Source of the DNA: Conchocele bisecta
Lineage: Eukaryota; Mollusca; Bivalvia; Lucinida; Thyasiridae
NCBI GenBank assembly: GCA_029237695.1
Contig: CM055265.1
Coordinates: 67,801,903 to 67,865,902 of the forward strand
Length of the DNA stretch: 64,000 bases
Direction of reading: 5' to 3'
In this document: one piece after another, positions 44,834-55,675 of the stretch
How positions within the stretch are numbered: position 1 is the first letter of the stretch
Layout: each line of letters starts with the position of its first letter
Notes under the pieces: generated by a model
What the model saw: only the letters and a program-made list of their open reading frames with translations
Told to the model about the DNA's origin: nothing
Databases searched by the model: none
Program-made: the position numbers and the translations under genes

Positions 44834-44980
44834 GTTAACTGTATTGTAATTTTCAAATTTGCGGTGTATATCAGAAAATGATAGGTCGGAAAATCTGTTT
44901 AATGGCGACGCGCTAAACATGTTTACCGACCTATCATTTTCTGATACACGCCACAAATTCCAAAATTACAATGCGGTTAA
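44834..44980. mobile_element. TTAA-flanked hairpin MITE, 147 bp
   Basis: TTAACTGTATTGTAATTTTC and AAAATTACAATGCGGTTAA; long inner arms TCAGAAAATGATAGGTCGG and CCGACCTATCATTTTCTGA. Confidence 0.82.
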
Positions 44981-45350
44981 CCTATTTCTAATGCACTCCT
45001 TTACTACTGGCATAGGAATACATATTGAAATAATTTTCGACCGTTCATCAACAATGATATACCTGTAATGTATGACATCAGCCATCAGATTGTGTGATAT
45101 TTATAGAGTGCATTAGAAAGTATTTTATTATCCCATGGCCGATAGGCAAGAGGGGATATAGCGTTAGTCTATGTACGTGCTTGTCTTCGTATATATGTAT
45201 ACGTGCATAAGTAACACCTTTCATTTTTCAATAAATTATGAACCGCTTCACCGATTTTTATAATAATTAATAATTGGCCACAACATGTGTCTAGGGACGG
45301 TGCTTTGTTTTGCATATGACCCACGTCCGACCTATATATAGGAGTCAGCT

Positions 45351-45655
45351 GTAGCCCATTACACCAACATTGCAAAGTATACTTTTCTAGCAAAGTATAC
45401 TTAGAGGGACAAATTTTCAATTTTGGGATAAATTTATTATTTTTTATTATACTGAATTTATTACATTATCACAGCCAATTTGGCTGTAATAATGTAATAA
45501 ATTCAGTATAATAATTCTGCATACTTTTAATCCTCAAATATATGCAACGGTTCGTTCTATATGAAATAATGCATTTTGGGAAAAATAAATGATTACTCCC
45601 TCAAAGTATACTTTGCTAGATAAGTATACTTTGCAATTTTGATGAAATCGGCTAC
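45351..45655. mobile_element. Family B foldback MITE
   Basis: GTAGCCCATTACACCAACAT to AATTTTGATGAAATCGGCTAC. Confidence 0.9.
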
Positions 45656-45712
45656 TGGTCTGCCTTTCTGTCCATCACAAAACTTAACATTGGGTTAAAA
45701 AAATAATATTTA

Positions 45713-45915
45713 GCTGTGGCTGTGACTGGAGAAATTGGGCTTATGGGCACAGTCTGATCAGGATCTGCACTGATCGCCATTCCATCAATGAAACACCCGT
45801 CATGTTTGTAACAATCTGTATAGATCAATATCAGGCCACAGGAGTGTGCTATGTGATCAGGAGCTACACTGGTCACAAATTCCATAGCCCCAATTTCTCC
45901 AGTCACAGCCACATA
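45713..45915. mobile_element. Family C MITE, 5' arm partly deleted
   Basis: CTGTGGCTGTGACTGGAGAA to CAATTTCTCCAGTCACAGCC. Confidence 0.8.
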
Positions 45916-45972
45916 TGAGCCTGCTGTTGAACAGATGTAAAAAACAACAATTATTTTCAGCAATCGACAATT

Positions 45973-46034
45973 TGGTATTAGGGCCCATGTGGGGTGTACA
46001 CCGTAAACCCTTATTTACTAACAAATCTAGCTTT
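45973..46034 (+). mobile_element. 3'-end remnant of a Helitron-like element
   Basis: GGGCCCATGTGGGGTGTACA then CCGTAAACCC and ACTAACAAATCTAGCT parallels the end of the element at 18423-19994 (ends AATCTAGTT). Confidence 0.55.
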
Positions 46035-46302
46035 GCAGCTGTTTATCGCACACATTCATTACATGCGGACAAACTGTCAAAGATTTTTCTTGTAACTATA
46101 ACACTAAATACCTTCTGTATACAAGATTCAGTTGTATGCTAACACTTCAAAAGCTTTTCTCTACCTCCATAACAAAATTTCTCTCAGTTATTAAATTACA
46201 AGACTCGGTTTTATGCTATGATTTCAAAAGCTTCACCATAACAAAATATCTCTATTTTTCTCTGCATTCTATCACTGTAATACAAGTTCTTGTTTAAACT
46301 AG

Positions 46303-46371
46303 GAGGGTCAGTCTGAACCAGCCGCCCCCCAGGTTGATCTGTTAGGGTCAGATGATGCCCCGCCCATGCAG
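46303..46371 (+). CDS. PICALM: PICALM exon k (tail cassette with DLL motif)
   Basis: The acceptor is ttcttgtttaaactag and the donor is atgcag|gtatac. It reads EGQSEPAAPQVDLLGSDDAP then PMQ. Its DLL is the kind of short motif that AP180-family tails use to bind clathrin and AP-2. GC content is well above the flanking intron. It is phase 0-0 with a length of 69 nt. Confidence 0.85.
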
Positions 46372-46663
46372 GTATACGGCCGGAGTCGTAATGTCTTAAT
46401 GTGGTCATTGTCTTCATAACCAACACTCGTTTCATTGTCATTCAGTTTCTTACTCCTGTATAGCACTAGTTTTGTTGGTAGAGATTATCTCTTTACATTC
46501 CCGAGGTACACCGTTTGACCTGTAGAAAATTCTAAATATTTTCTTGTATTTCATAAAACTATGTGTTGTGACCACTCCTTTGAATTGTCTCGTTACGTAC
46601 AGTTGAGCTGTTTGATTTGTTGACTCGTAGCTCAGCTTTGCTTTTTCATCCAGACAACATGAC

Positions 46664-46879
46664 TTAACCCTTCAAATGCGGGTAACGTAAATTGTCGTCT
46701 GATGTTGTGCTATATTTTGTCTTCTTTCTCAATAAAAACATGATTTGACAGCACTTTAGAATCATTTCCATTGGAAATGATTCTAAAGTGCTGTCAAAGT
46801 ATGTTTTTTTATTAGAAAAATTGAGAGTAAAAAATAAGCAGCAGACGACAAATTTTAATTCAGCATTGTAAGGGTTAAT
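46664..46879. mobile_element. Family A' MITE
   Basis: TTAACCCTTCAAATGCGGG to CAGCATTGTAAGGGTTAA with core arms GAATCATTTC and GAAATGATTC (46758-46782). A half G element precedes it (about 46490-46610). Confidence 0.83.
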
Positions 46880-47357
46880 CATGTACATCTACTGTTATTC
46901 TTGATAATGTCAAAGTGAGGTTATATGGCAGCTCTTTAATTTGAAATGATTCTAAAGTGTAACAACACGTCAAACCATGTATTTTGACGAGTGAAATGGA
47001 AAATAAAAAATGAAGATCAGATGACCAAATTGAAATCAGCATTGTAACAACGGCTACAAACAACAAGGAGAAACTAAGCATTGTAAAGTCAAACTAACCC
47101 AACACCACCAATTCTGACATCAAGTATGCCTCGGAAGTTGTTCTAAGAAAAGGTTCTCATATTTTCCAACTTCGATAAACTATTCATAAGATTTGTCTAT
47201 AGTGCTTTCTTATGTTTCTGTTACATGAACATTTAGTTTTCTGTTAAGTTATTTATTCACAATATGAATGCTTGTGCATGTACATATAATAGCATATTCA
47301 GACTGGGTGTGGGATCATGAGCTTCAAAAATCACTGGCGCTGCACTCCTCACCATCA

Positions 47358-47604
47358 TTAACCCTTTGAACCCGAAGTCCCGCTATAGCGGTTTATGCAA
47401 AAAGTGCAGATCCAGATGAGCCGGCTCGTAACGAGCCGTCTCATCAGGATCTGCACTTTTTGAAAGTAATTTTAATATTTCTTCGAAAAAAAGCACCCTC
47501 TTTTCATAAATGGACGAATCTGAAAATCATTTTGTGACCATTGTATTGGTCGGAACATTAGCATATCACAGTCCATTCCAGTTCCTTAGGGTTGAAAGGG
47601 TTAA
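47358..47604. mobile_element. Family F MITE
   Basis: TTAACCCTTTGAACCCGAAG to TTAGGGTTGAAAGGGTTAA; central GAGCCGGCTCGTAACGAGCC. Confidence 0.88.
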
Positions 47605-47916
47605 GTGTTACATGTCGAAATAGATGCCGGATTCCTGACAAATTACCATACATCTACATGTGAAAGATACTGCATAAACACATGTTTGCCCCCGGTCTCG
47701 GTAGAGCCAGAGGCATATAGTGTTTGCACTGTGTTTCCGTGTTTCTGTGTGTCCATGTGTCCGGCAAGAATGCAGGAAGTTTGCCAGAGTTTCGATATTC
47801 TGTTATAACTTCTATATTCCTTGAAGGATTGCTTCAATATTTCAACACAGTATACCTTACCTGATGCTGCCCTTACTATGACCTTGACAACTTTGCACTT
47901 TTTTCCACATTAAGAA

Positions 47917-48350
47917 CAAGGTGCATGATCACGTGGTTACAACAACAACAACAATAATTATTGAATTATCCAGAAGTGCCTCCGATTCAAAGTACGTATT
48001 CTGTTATATTGTCATTATTATGTAATGGATTTTAATGAAATATGGCGCATCAAACGCATCTTGTAAAGCTGCGTTTGGTGGTCTCGGCCCAAACTTCTGT
48101 CATTTTTGCGAAGAATCAATTTCCGTGTTTGTTGTCAATACTGACACGGAAATTGATTCTTCGAAAAAACAACATAAGTATGCATGACCAAATGCATGTC
48201 ATGTCAGAAGACGCGTTTGCTGCGCCATATTTCATCAAAATCCATTGCATATTAAGGAAAATATCAAATAATATTTACTTTGGAGTGGGCGCGCTTTCAA
48301 AACTTTCTGACATTGTTGTTGTTGTGGTAACCACGGGATCATGCACCTTG
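47917..48350. mobile_element. 434-bp foldback element
   Basis: CAAGGTGCATGATCACGTGG mirrors GATCATGCACCTTG. An inner stem GAAGAATCAATTTCCGTGT pairs with ACACGGAAATTGATTCTTC. The middle part is near palindromic (ATATGGCGCATCAAACGC / GCGTTTGCTGCGCCATAT). Confidence 0.8.
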
Positions 48351-48815
48351 TAAGAAGTTCACCGGAGTTGTCAATTCTGTCATAACTTCTATGTCCCTTG
48401 ATGGATTACTTTAATATTTTGATACATCAAACCTGTGGACAAATGCCACGCATCCATGCTGCCCATAATATGACCTTCACCATTTTACCTTCACAACTGT
48501 GCTTATGAAAGCTTTCGGATAATTAATTTTTTATGGCCTTAGGAAGTTCTTTAAATTGTTTCTATGAAAATGAAGTCAAACATTACGTCACTTGGTTCAG
48601 AATCCCATACCCTGATAGTGTTTGTGTCAAGCCATTTGTCTGTATGTTTTCAGACAGATGCTTCAAAAAAGTTTTTAAATAGAACTGAACAAACATTTAG
48701 TTTACATACAGACAAAATAAAATGGGACGATGGTGTCATTTAAAGGACTGGAGACAACTTATTATCAAGGTTAACAATAAATCTTATATTTACATCGTTT
48801 GTATTTTGTAGTAGA
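48351..48815 (+). other. Intron stretch, unrecognised
   Basis: Weak similarity of phrases such as GTCATAACTTCTATGTCCCT to 47805-47830 suggests an old repeat split by the 434-bp foldback. No gene. Confidence 0.4.
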
Positions 48816-48818
48816 TTA

Positions 48819-49217
48819 TGCTCCAGATAAGCTGCGTATTTGCTTAAATACCCAATTAAAATTGCCAAAATCCCAATTGAAATCAGAAGTAGCAAGTATC
48901 AAAAAGCAATACAAATTTTATGGTACCTTTATCATGCTGCAGAAAACAATAAACAGACCACAAATATAGCATATTTTTCTTATTTTCTAAGAAAACAAAT
49001 CTTGGTATTTCATTAGAATTGTCTCCAAGGAGACAATTCTAATGAAATGCCAAGACTTGTTTTCATTTCGAAGCAAATTATTCAATAATTGCTGTCTGTT
49101 GATGTGTAAACAGTAGTGTGATTTTATTTTACCCAATTAAAATTTTGAAATACCCAATTGCTTAAGAAATGATGGAGTGACGATACTCAATTACTAATTC
49201 CTTATCTGGAGCCCTGG
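48819..49217. mobile_element. Family E MITE
   Basis: ATGCTCCAGATAAGCTGCGT to CCTTATCTGGAGCCCTGG; core arms GAATTGTCTC and GAGACAATTC at about 49017-49040. Confidence 0.88.
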
Positions 49218-49344
49218 TGTATTGGGATGATAGACGAGGATTGTGTGCAGGTTCCAAACTGATTCGGAAGGAAATCATTCTGAAAATTGTCTCCAAATTC
49301 GAGGTCCATCAAAAGACACCATGACCCATCAATTGGTTTCCACA

Positions 49345-49582
49345 TTAACCCTTAGACCGCTACACACAACAATTGTCGTCTGCTGTTGCTTTTATATCGT
49401 GCCTTATTTCTCAATAACAACATGTTTTGACAGCACTTCAGAATCATTTCCAATGGAAATGATTCTGAAGTGCTGTCAAAGCATGTTGTAAATTATTCTA
49501 AAGTGCTGTCAAAGCATGGAACATGGAAAATAGAAAATGAACAGCCGACGTCAAAAAATTAAGATAGCGGTGTAAGGGTTAA
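49345..49582. mobile_element. Family A MITE
   Basis: TTAACCCTTAGACCGCTACA to GATAGCGGTGTAAGGGTTAA with the complete core. Confidence 0.92.
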
Positions 49583-49614
49583 AAATGTTTCAAAAATGCA
49601 CATCATCTGTGTAC

Positions 49615-49806
49615 AGAGCTCCAGGTAAGCTGCGTAATTTGACCAACTTGGGGTGAAATTTTGTTATTTCTCCATCAAAAATGGCAAGTTGGGAGTGCTT
49701 TAGAATCGTCTCATTGAGACGATTCTAAAGCACTCCCAACTTGCCATTTTTGATGGAAAAATAAAAAGTTTACCTCCAAATTACGCACCTTAACTGGAGC
49801 TCTGAG
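49615..49806. mobile_element. Family E' foldback MITE
   Basis: AGAGCTCCAGGTAAGCTGCG to CACCTTAACTGGAGCTCTG with core arms GAATCGTCTC and GAGACGATTC. Confidence 0.88.
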
Positions 49807-49885
49807 CGTAGTGATGTACTGTTTCACAAATCATTATGTTGTTTCCCTGCATGCCGTTCTGTTAGCAGATTTATGTGGTCATAGC

Positions 49886-50134
49886 CACAGGTTGAAGTAA
49901 CGGACCGAGGTCTATAAATACATTAAATATGCATAAAAGCATCCATAAATGAAAAACAAAATAAGCTGAAATAATTATTTTTTTGTTACTCTTCTATAAC
50001 ACTTATATATCAGTGTTATAGAGGGAGTGCCGGTAACACATTTTTTTTTACCGTATTTTTTTTTCATTTATGGATACTTTTAGGCATATTTAATGTATTT
50101 TAATATAGACCTCGGTCCGTTACTTCAACCTGTG
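49886..50134. mobile_element. hAT-like MITE with 8-bp target duplication
   Basis: CACAGGTTGAAGTAACGGAC to GTCCGTTACTTCAACCTGTG, flanked by GTCATAGC on both sides (49878-49885, 50135-50142). The 8-bp duplication is the reason for the hAT call. The arms extend about 75 bp. Confidence 0.85.
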
Positions 50135-50344
50135 GTCATAGCTTATACAGGGTATATTTAATTGTATACCATACGCAATGGGCAATTTACTACATGGATT
50201 TTGCTCATTAAATTGCGGCGTATTTTGATGTAGTAAAGCTCAGATCACTGGTGTTGGAGTGGACGTAGAATGTTTCACGTAAAAAAATGCACCGGTTTCC
50301 TGATGAGATGCCACTCAGCTCTACTTAGAGCTATCGCATAAACA

Positions 50345-50445
50345 CATTTTTCATCTAGTAACTGGCTCAAAAACACATTTTTCATCTAGTAACCGGCGCA
50401 AATTTCTTGCGCCGGTTACTAGATGAAAATGTGTTTATACAGTAT
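50345..50445. repeat. Palindrome with duplicated arm
   Basis: AACACATTTTTCATCTAGTA occurs twice, then CCGGCGCAAATTTCTTGCGCCGG, then ACTAGATGAAAATGTGTTTA. A related hairpin is at about 53225-53290 (GTAACCGGCGCCGGTTAC). Confidence 0.75.
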
Positions 50446-50479
50446 CTTCTGCATGTAGCCGAATGGGAATTTGTCGGGA

Positions 50480-50880
50480 ATTTGGTGCTTATTTTGACGT
50501 GAAACATTGTACAGTGTGTGGCTTTGACCTTGGTGACCGTGACCTTTGTATCAGTAATTTTGGACTTCCTCATATTGTGACCTTGACCTTTGGTGACATT
50601 GACCATTGTTGCGATCGCCTTGTTTAGTGGGTGTAGGGATGGGCTGTGGCCTAGTGGATATGGTATTGGGCTTCAATACTGGAGGCTGTGAGTTCAATCC
50701 TCACTCTAGGCGTGAGACATACTATCATCGTATTTCCATAGCACTGGTCTGTCGGATGAGACTTTATACTGCTGTCCCGTCTCTATATAACCTTAGCTGC
50801 TGTTGGGACATTAAAACCCATTCACTTTCACTTTCATTTAGTGGATGAGATACTCCCTGGTGATCGCCTTGTTGTAATTT
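50480..50880 (+). mobile_element. HINE-like remnant split by a SINE
   Basis: GACCTTGGTGACCGTGACCT and GTGACCTTGACCTTTGGTGA repeats lead to TGCGATCGCCTTGTT. After the SINE, GGTGATCGCCTTGTTG reappears (50860). Confidence 0.5.
50640..50826 (+). mobile_element. SINE type 2 with target duplication
   Basis: Head GGGCTGTGGCCTAGTGGATA, box B-like GAGTTCAATCC, body GTCGGATGAGACTTTATACT, tail CATTCACTTTCACTTTC. TTTAGTGG precedes (about 50622) and follows (about 50837) it. Confidence 0.85.
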
Positions 50881-51027
50881 TAGCCCTGAATGCACATTGC
50901 TCCCCCATACAGGTGCATTCCCGTCTATACAAATTGCTTTTCAACGGACCTAAGACCCCGATCTTTCAGACGATCAATCTTTGCCCTCTTGTAGGCAACC
51001 TAAATTATGGAGCTGTTGACAGGTTTT

Positions 51028-51249
51028 TTAACTCTTTGCATGCTAGTGGCGAAAATATCCGCCAAACGAATTAGGAGTATATGTCTTAAAATTTCATTAG
51101 AATTGAGTCCTCAGGACTCAATGCTAATGAAATTCCAAGACATATTCATGATATTTACGGGGAGAAATACAAGAAAATATGATGAATTTCTTGTCCGCTA
51201 GTTTTGAACTATTTATAGCCCACAAGTTTCCCAGCATGCAAAGAGTTAA
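51028..51249. mobile_element. Family K MITE, TTAA-flanked
   Basis: TTAACTCTTTGCATGCTAGT to CAGCATGCAAAGAGTTAA; core around GAATTGAGTC and GACTCAATGC. Confidence 0.85.
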
Positions 51250-51589
51250 TAAACAATTAACCTATTGTATGACCATTTAACAAACCTGTAAGAGTTCAAT
51301 ATTCCTTAAAATATTTTGTTTCAGGTTAGATTCTTGTATGCGAAATGCATTTTCTATTTCAGTTTCATCTTTTAAATAAGTAATAGTACACAGGGTTTCC
51401 ATAAATATATTTTAGTACACTTCAACCCTATAACACAGTTCATTTTAATACAAATTTGGATATAACATTATGAAGTCATGGCTCCCCGATGTTAAGTTTT
51501 ACTATTGTTCTATACATTTATTTAGTAAGGGTAAAACACAATTTTACTTGAACACGATGGGTTTCCGATGGACCAAAATTATAATGTTA

Positions 51590-51938
51590 TTAAAGGTCAT
51601 TTTGTGACGATTGGATTGGTTGCAAAATTAACATTTCAAAATCCATTCCAGTTACTTAGGGGTGAAACTTAAGTGTACTTTGCAATGCTGTGGTTTAACC
51701 CTTTCGCCCCTATATAACTGGAATGGATTTTGATGTAAATTTTGCAACCAATCCAATCGTCACAAAATGGTTTTCAGACTAGTCCATTTGTTAAAGGGGT
51801 ATTTTTTGTTCTCAAAAATATGAAAATTACTTTCAAGAAGTGCAGATTCTGATGAGGTGGCTCGTTACAAGCCGGCTCATCTGGAACTGCACTGTTTGCA
51901 TAAACAACTATAGCGGGCTTTCGGGTTCACAGGATTAA
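51590..51938. mobile_element. Two family F copies: one partial, one full
   Basis: A partial F (51590-51672, ending TTACTTAGGGGTGAAACTTAA) is followed by a full copy, TTAA 51695-51698 to TTAA 51935-51938, with CGTTACAAGCCGGCTCATCT. Confidence 0.8.
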
Positions 51939-52054
51939 GTGTACCTGACAATGGTTGCCTTAAGTAATCACAGTCATTTTATCAGTGCCTGTACTGTTCA
52001 CCATTCATCACATGGCCAAATATGTGTTTTATGCAAATCTCCGGTGTATACTAG

Positions 52055-52343
52055 GAGCAAAAGGTTCAAGAGACGCCCAGCTTGAACCCTCCCGCGGCAA
52101 CCAACAACCCGTTCGTAGTCAGCGAGCCCGCAACCAATAATACCGCATCGCCGATGAAGCCTAGCGACGACCTTGTGAACTTCAATAGCAATCCGTTTAT
52201 TGAGAATGTGCAGAATGTGCAGAATGCACAGAATGCACAGAATGCGCAGAATGCGATGCAGATCAACTCTATGCAGTCCCAGAATGCATTTGGGGCACCT
52301 GCATGGGGGGCACCCGCTCCCGCGCAACCGGGAACCGGCATGG
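52055..52343 (+). CDS. PICALM: PICALM exon l (largest tail exon; two NPF motifs, Gln-Asn repeat)
   Basis: The acceptor is ccggtgtatactag and the donor is atgg|gtaagt. It opens EQKVQETPSLNPPAATNNPF. NPF occurs twice (NNPFVVSEP and NSNPFIENV); NPF tripeptides bind EH domains of Eps15/intersectin-type proteins. Between them is SDDLVNF. Then comes QNVQNVQNAQNAQNAQNA, encoded by an impure 9-nt repeat at about 52207-52257, and an Ala/Pro-rich stretch (FGAPAWGAPAPAQPGTGMG). It enters in phase 0 and leaves in phase 1 (G|GT, Gly). Long opposite-strand frames here are shadows. Confidence 0.92.
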
Positions 52344-52461
52344 GTAAGTTTTGGCGGGAAAATAGTTTGCTGTTTTTCTAAAACAAAAAGAAGTTGGCAG
52401 CACATGACAGTCATCGCCATCGGGAAAAGAAGTTTCATCTGCTGTTTATGTATAATTGTTG

Positions 52462-52553
52462 TATTTCTCAATAGAAATGTTTTGGAAGCACATTAGAATC
52501 ATCTTGAATAGAGATGATTCTCATATGCTTCCAAAACATTTTAAATTGAGAAA
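52462..52553. mobile_element. Hairpin MITE core (A'' type)
   Basis: TTCTCAATAGAAATGTTTTG pairs with CAAAACATTTTAAATTGAGA around GAATCATCTT and AGATGATTC. From 52560 to 52855 nothing was named. Confidence 0.7.
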
Positions 52554-52855
52554 TATTGGCCATTCAGATAGTAACTTTTACCTTTCAATAAAATTTTAAG
52601 TGCAGTTTTGTCATACTTGTAATCATTCATATACGTGAGAGATTCATTTTCTTTGTCAAAACATGTTTTTGATGACAATTAGCAAAATATAATTGATTTA
52701 AAAACTAGCAAAACTTGTCTGGCGAATCTGTCGATAATAGTTTTTGCCAATATTCATGTTTCTGGTAGTTAAGTATGTTTGCCAGCATTCCCAGTCCCAA
52801 ATAAATACCCATGTTATAATTTTCCTATTTGCAATCAACCTGTGTGTAGTACAGA

Positions 52856-53068
52856 TTAACCCTTACAATGCTGAAGTAAAATTTGTCGTCTTCTGTTTAT
52901 TTTTTATTTTCCATTTTTCTCATCAAAAACATGGTTTGACAGCACTTTAGAATCATTTCCAATGGAAATGATTCTAAAATGCTGCCAAACCATGTTTTTA
53001 CTGAGAGAACAGACAAAATATGAATTATCAGCAGACGACTATTTTCGGTTCCCGCATTCTAAGGGTTA
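52856..53068. mobile_element. Family A' MITE
   Basis: TTAACCCTTACAATGCTGAA to CCCGCATTCTAAGGGTTAA with core arms GAATCATTTC and GAAATGATTC. Confidence 0.85.
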
Positions 53069-53629
53069 ATATGGGTTTTGTTACCTAGGTTGTTTGCAAA
53101 TGGCGAAGTTGTACCGGTCCCAGCACTGACTTGTATCACTGGTGCTGCACTCTGCGCCGGCATAAAATATTTCACGTCAAAGTAGATTTCTGATGAATTC
53201 CCATTCACATGCAAAAGATACTGCATGAACACATTGTTTGTCTTTGTAACCGGCGCCGGTTACAAAGACAAAAAATGTGTTTATGTGATAGCTCTAAGTG
53301 GAGCTGAGTGGCATTTTACGTCGGCATGGAGTATATAGCACCAGTGTGTATTATGCTTTTGCTTTAGGCTTCAATATATCTATTATGGACATATGTGTAA
53401 TGTATCTGTATAAAACAAGCATTTACCACGTACATAGTATCCTAGTTACATGAATGAGGGATTGTTGATGAAATCTGTTAGCATGGATTCATTTTTCCTA
53501 GCTCCCCTAGCAAAACTGCATTTTCCAACAGGAAAAATATACTTTTGCACCCTTGCACAAAATGTGAAAACAATTTTAATTTCCACAACTACTTCCTCCC
53601 AACAATCGATCCCCTTTTACCCCCACTGT

Positions 53630-53910
53630 ATGTAGAATACACTTTTAGGCATATGAACATTTTCGAATATTTTTTTTCTCGAATTTTCGTATTTGTTAAC
53701 AAAAGTATTTGTTGTGACCACTCATTTCAACGAGTCGGTTGAAATGGTGGTCACAACAAATACTTCACGTCAGAAACAAAGAAATTATTTTAAATTTTGC
53801 ATCACCAAAATATTCTATCTTCAGAATATTATTCATTGTATTTCACATTTCTCCTAGGAAATTTTCTTTGAGAAAGAAACAAAATTAGACATTGAACTTT
53901 TCAATTTGCC
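53630..53910. mobile_element. Family G MITE, diverged
   Basis: TATTTGTTGTGACCACTCAT pairs with GTGGTCACAACAAATACTTC; AATACACTTTTAGGCATATG at the left. Confidence 0.65.
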
Positions 53911-54005
53911 TAAATGTGTATTCCAAACCAATCAGTTGCTTATCAAGACGAGAACTGTCACATGAAGCATTTATCGGAGTCAATAAAACGCCATATTTAT
54001 GACTG

Positions 54006-54123
54006 CAGGGATTCCGCTGGAAAAAATCGCCACTTCAAAAAAAAAAAAAAAAAAAGAGAAAAAAATGACAACTGTTTATTTTATCGCCAATTGCGAAAGT
54101 GGCGATCGCCAGCGGAATCCCTG
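54006..54123. mobile_element. 118-bp foldback MITE with TGACTG duplication
   Basis: CAGGGATTCCGCTGG to CCAGCGGAATCCCTG, flanked by TGACTG (54000-54005, 54124-54129). It contains an A-rich run. It lies 44 nt from the acceptor of the PICALM exon at 54173. Confidence 0.85.
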
Positions 54124-54172
54124 TGACTGTCATTAGTCACGAACATAATCGTCACGTGATATTTTCCACCAG

Positions 54173-54238
54173 GTGGCTTCTCGGAGAACAATTTCGCCAA
54201 TTTCTCCAATGTAAACGGCACCACTGGCGGAACGGCTC
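54173..54238 (+). CDS. PICALM: PICALM exon m (tail cassette, 22 codons)
   Basis: The acceptor is gatattttccaccag and the donor is ggctc|gtaagt. GT completes Gly, then it reads GFSENNFANFSNVNGTTGGT and A, and C starts a Leu codon. It is phase 1-1 and 66 nt long, so skippable. A 118-bp foldback MITE with a 6-bp target duplication ends only about 44 nt upstream of the acceptor. Confidence 0.85.
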
Positions 54239-54321
54239 GTAAGTCTCGGTTGTTTTCATCCAGTTCAGCAGTTGTTGCTGACTTTGTTGTTCGAGACCAG
54301 TACGAACACAGATCGCACACT

Positions 54322-54688
54322 TTAACCCTTCACCCCTAAGTAACGGAGATGGATTTTGATATGTTAATTTTGCAGCCGATCCAATTGTCACAAAATGATT
54401 TTCTGAGTAGTTCGTTTATGAAAAGGGGGGTGTTTTTGTTTTCAGAAATATGAAAATTACTTGCAAAAATGTGCAGATCCTGATGAGACGGCTCGTCACG
54501 AGCCGGGTCATCTGGATCTACACTTTTTACCAATACCACTATACAGGCCTGTGTTTTGTTCTCAAAAATATGAAAATTACTTGCAAAATGTGCAGATCCT
54601 GATGAGACGGCTCGTCATGAGCCGGCTCATCTGGATCTACACTTTTTGCCAATACCACTATACAGGCCTGTGGTGTTGAAAGGGTTAA
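54322..54688. mobile_element. Family F MITE with internal duplication
   Basis: TTAACCCTTCACCCCTAAGT to GTGGTGTTGAAAGGGTTAA. The segment TTGTTYTCARAAATATGAAA to CCACTATACAGGCCTGTG occurs twice, about 115 bp each. Confidence 0.88.
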
Positions 54689-54737
54689 CCAATTTATTCC
54701 AAGGATGCACCATTTTGCTGAAAGAAAAATGTTAATA

Positions 54738-54946
54738 TGTAGCTGTGACTGGAGGAATAGTGCTTATGGGGTACGTAGCTCTGATCAAATAGCACATACC
54801 CTGATACCAATTGATATTCCTTGATGGGTATTTCATTAATTAAATTGCGAACAATGCAGATGCTGATCAGACTGCAAATGAACAGACTGATCTGGATCTA
54901 CATTATTCTCAAAACCCATAAAACCCATTTCTCCAGTCACAGCACA
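54738..54946. mobile_element. Family C MITE
   Basis: GTAGCTGTGACTGGAGGAAT to CCCATTTCTCCAGTCACAGC. Confidence 0.8.
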
Positions 54947-54954
54947 CGTGTGTC

Positions 54955-55060
54955 TTATTTGTCAGTGAAGGTATGTGTTGTGACAGCTCATCTTAATCGT
55001 GTCAGGGAGACTGTTCAAGTGAGTGGTCACAACATATATTTTAAATCAGGAATAACGAAA
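54955..55060. mobile_element. Family G fragment
   Basis: TATGTGTTGTGACAGCTCAT pairs imperfectly with GAGTGGTCACAACATATATT. From about 55100 to 55385 no feature was recognised. Confidence 0.6.
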
Positions 55061-55387
55061 GTAGAAAATATGTTGGGAAATTTTGATACCCATAAAACGG
55101 GCTAAATTTCACTAAAATGTTTTCATTCCTAAGACATGGATTTGGATAAAAATAACGAAATAAGGTGGGTGTGACTATGTGTGAAAGCTGGTTTAGAATT
55201 ACAAATTTTGCTGCTACCTGGACACTGGATTTTGTTTGTTGTTGCTAAGAGGTGTGGTCACATTTCGGACACGGTCTTGCTTCGCATCATACTTTGTTGC
55301 TATTTTATGCTAGTTTTAACTTTTATAACAACTATGCTACTCCTCACATAATTATGCTAATCAGTTGTGATAATTACTAATATTAGT

Positions 55388-55582
55388 TTAACCCTTACGC
55401 CGCTATCTTAATTTCTTGTAGTCTGCTGTTTATTTTCAATTTTTATCATCAAAAACATGCTTTGACAGCACTTTAGAATCATTTCCAATGTGCTGTCAAA
55501 TCATGTTTTTTATTGCGAAATAAGGCAAGATATAAAAGCAACAGCAGACGACAATTGTTTTGTGTAGCGGTCTAAGGGTTAA
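55388..55582. mobile_element. Family A MITE (reverse)
   Basis: TTAACCCTTACGCCGCTATC to TAGCGGTCTAAGGGTTAA; one core arm is deleted. Confidence 0.85.
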
Positions 55583-55675
55583 TTCCTGTTTGTGTCATGA
55601 TCTGGCAAGATTGGGTTTATTTATTGCATTTGCGATCAGTGTAGTCGCAGTTTTTTTCATAAAAACATTGTTTAT

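Noticed and set aside
51998..52471. 157-codon minus-strand open frame rich in Cys, Leu and Ile
   Set aside because: It lies antisense to the PICALM exon at 52055-52343 and is open because of the Gln-Asn repeat; the + strand reading has splice borders and NPF motifs.
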